Below the pieces are notes generated by a model. It was not told the DNA's origin and did not search any database. It worked only from the letters and a program-made list of their open reading frames with translations. The translations under genes were made by a program, and so were the position numbers. Below are positions 62,121 to 64,000 of a stretch of DNA of 64,000 bases, in pieces (the stretch's first letter is position 1; each line of letters starts with the position of its first letter). Source of the stretch: Cardinalis cardinalis (lineage: Eukaryota > Chordata > Aves > Passeriformes > Cardinalidae); the NCBI GenBank assembly GCA_014549065.1, contig JACDOX010000112.1:1697347-1761346 (forward strand), read 5' to 3'.

Positions 62121-64000
62121 GTATCATGGAAAACAAGAGGCGAGGGGTGAGGCTGCCTCCAGTGGGGGTCAGCGCGAGGGCTCACCTGCCACCCTCAGCA
62201 ATGCTCNAGCTCTGAGTGATGAAACCCTGCTGGTCACCTGTTGCTCCATGTCACCAAAGCAACAGCTCCTTACCCTGCACATTCCTCAGAGGACAGCACA
62301 GGCGCTTGGCTCGGCGTCTTCTGCTGCACACCTGTCTACCCCCNCACCAAAACACTCTGGATGGGCCAGCATCCCCCAGACATGGGCTGGGATCCACCCT
62401 ACTGCACCAGGAGCCATGGCCAGAGCTGCTGCTGACACAGATCAACGAGGAGGTTCAAGGCACCATCAGGAATTGTGATGCCAGACCCTCTTAAAACATG
62501 GGCGGGAGGCTGTGGGCCAGCCTGATCCAAAGGGCAAGATTTCACAGAGCAAGTAGAAACACTCAAACATGCTCTAGTCAGATATGAGTGCAAGGGTGAG
62601 TCTTATCTCTGCACTAGGTGAAGGCACAGGTGTGGTCTGGGCTTCGCTCGAAACCGATACAGCAACACTCGCAATCCCCACCAGCAGTCCTCCAGGGCCT
62701 TGGGCCTCGTCTCATCTACCAAATCCTTCCCATCAGGATTATTTGGGACTATTCAGCTACCAGCAAGAAGACACTAAAAATCAGCATGTCATCTCCCTTA
62801 CATTTGTTACTTGCAAAGCAAAACCCCGCAATGAAATCATAAACCACTCTGCAAACAAGTCATACCCAGCAGCGTTCCCTAAACANGCTGCACAGGGGTC
62901 TTCTGGGACCCTGCCTGCGATTTGATTATTAGAACCCTTTTAGTCTTTACCCTACTCCTGCCCTTCTTTCCTTAATTGCATTTGCTGCATCACATCTAAA
63001 ATTAGGAGCTCAGCTTTTTGGAACAAGGACCGCGCTACATCCCTGCTCTGTAAGCAGTACGACACATTCCGAATGCCACATCAATAAAGCAGCAAGTAGT
63101 ATTACACCAACTGTGAGGGGAAAAAGCTTTTCCAGAGCTGCTCCACGCTCGTATTTACAGCAAGTGTTTTGACTGTGGGTTACATAAAGAGCCCTTGTAA
63201 TTCTGCAATAAAGTTACCCATTGACAGCCTTGCCAACGCCCTCTCCCTCTCTCAGACAGCTCCTGTGCCTCCTGCAGCATCCTCCCAAAAACCTGGAAGT
63301 CTCCAGCTGACATCCTAAGTCTGACAGTCTCAGCTTAGAGCATCTAGAGATCTCAGTTCCTTCGCTTTGAAAGGGAAAGGCAGCAGAAAGCCTGACTCAG
63401 GCAGAGGTAGGACAGAGCTTTCCACACAAGGCTTGCAATTAAGAAAGAAAACATGCCAGAGTGAGATTTCAGACTTTCCACGCTACAGGGCTTTCCAAGC
63501 GCGTTACACATTAAGGAATTACTATAAAATCACTGCCGACACCCGACAACTGCAGATGAACTTGAATTTTAAAACTCTTTCTACACCGAAAGACAACCCC
63601 GGCCACAACACGAGTGCCTGGCAGACAGCCCTGCTGGTGTTTAGCTTCCATCCTCAGACACATAGAGCAAACTGAAAACATGCAAGCCTCACCTTCCGCC
63701 AGGCCAGCGACGACTTCCCGAGGGCAGAAAAACAGCGCAAGGTTCAAGCAGTGACAGGGATCTCTGCCATCACGTCTCAATTCGGCACCGACAGCTACGC
63801 AGGGAACACTCTACTCATTCCCAAATGCAGCCATTTAAATCCTAGGCAGCTGTTTAAATTCCTCGTTTATCCTCAAGTTGCTCCCAGCTCCAGAGTGCCA
63901 GCCAAAGGGATGTGCCTACCACGGGTAACATCTGAGCTGACAGGTGAAGGCAACTACAGATGCTTAAATCCTCATCGCCGTGCCTCTGCCGCTCGGAGGC
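62121..64000. other. Region upstream of MAFK, no gene recognised
   Basis: Minus-strand donor-like sites at about 62186 and 63693 leave room for distal MAFK first exons. No coding sequence is seen; the next gene expected by synteny, INTS1, is not reached. Confidence 0.5.

Noticed and set aside
1..64000. tRNA, rRNA, CRISPR or bacterial-type operons
   Set aside because: None seen; the window is vertebrate nuclear DNA with spliced genes.

Overview
This window is bird nuclear DNA, most likely from a songbird. The best lineage evidence is a complete solo LTR at 21013-21436 that I recognise as a common passerine endogenous-retrovirus LTR type, flanked by a perfect 6-bp target-site duplication. Fragments of the avian CR1 LINE support this. 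Three vertebrate genes can be rebuilt exon by exon with canonical splice sites: PSMG3 (+), TMEM184A (+) and MAFK (-). From memory of human 7p22.3, the order ELFN1 - PSMG3 - TMEM184A - MAFK is conserved, so ELFN1 should lie left of position 1 and INTS1 right of 64000. In chicken terms the block would be expected on a small autosome; I recall chromosome 14 but cannot confirm it here.

Layout. (1) 1-35.2 kb: no gene found. It holds a solo LTR, a decayed hAT-transposase-like copy (about 29.6-31.2 kb, minus strand), two separate local duplications (10.25/12.21 kb and 14.11/15.33 kb) and many AT-rich stretches that could be regulatory. (2) 35.2-39.5 kb: a CR1 fragment, a 19-bp minisatellite, a CpG island and the two-coding-exon PSMG3 gene. 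(3) 41.0-50.8 kb: TMEM184A, with a GC-rich 5' region carrying a 36-bp minisatellite interrupted by a 270-bp assembly gap, eight coding exons and a 3' UTR. (4) 50.8-53.5 kb: a short interval between two convergent genes. (5) 53.5-62.1 kb: MAFK, with a long 3' UTR, two coding exons, a first intron carrying paired RFX-type X-boxes plus a forkhead site, and a CpG-rich 5' region.

The genes do not form a pathway. PSMG3 is a proteasome assembly chaperone, TMEM184A a seven-pass membrane protein and MAFK a small Maf transcription factor. PSMG3 and TMEM184A are head-to-tail; TMEM184A and MAFK converge tail-to-tail. I found no new biological system here. The most worthwhile leads are the X-box/forkhead cluster in MAFK intron 1, the 95%-identical local duplication, and the two minisatellites next to the PSMG3 and TMEM184A promoters. 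Single unresolved bases (n) are scattered through the whole window and limit exactness at some codons.
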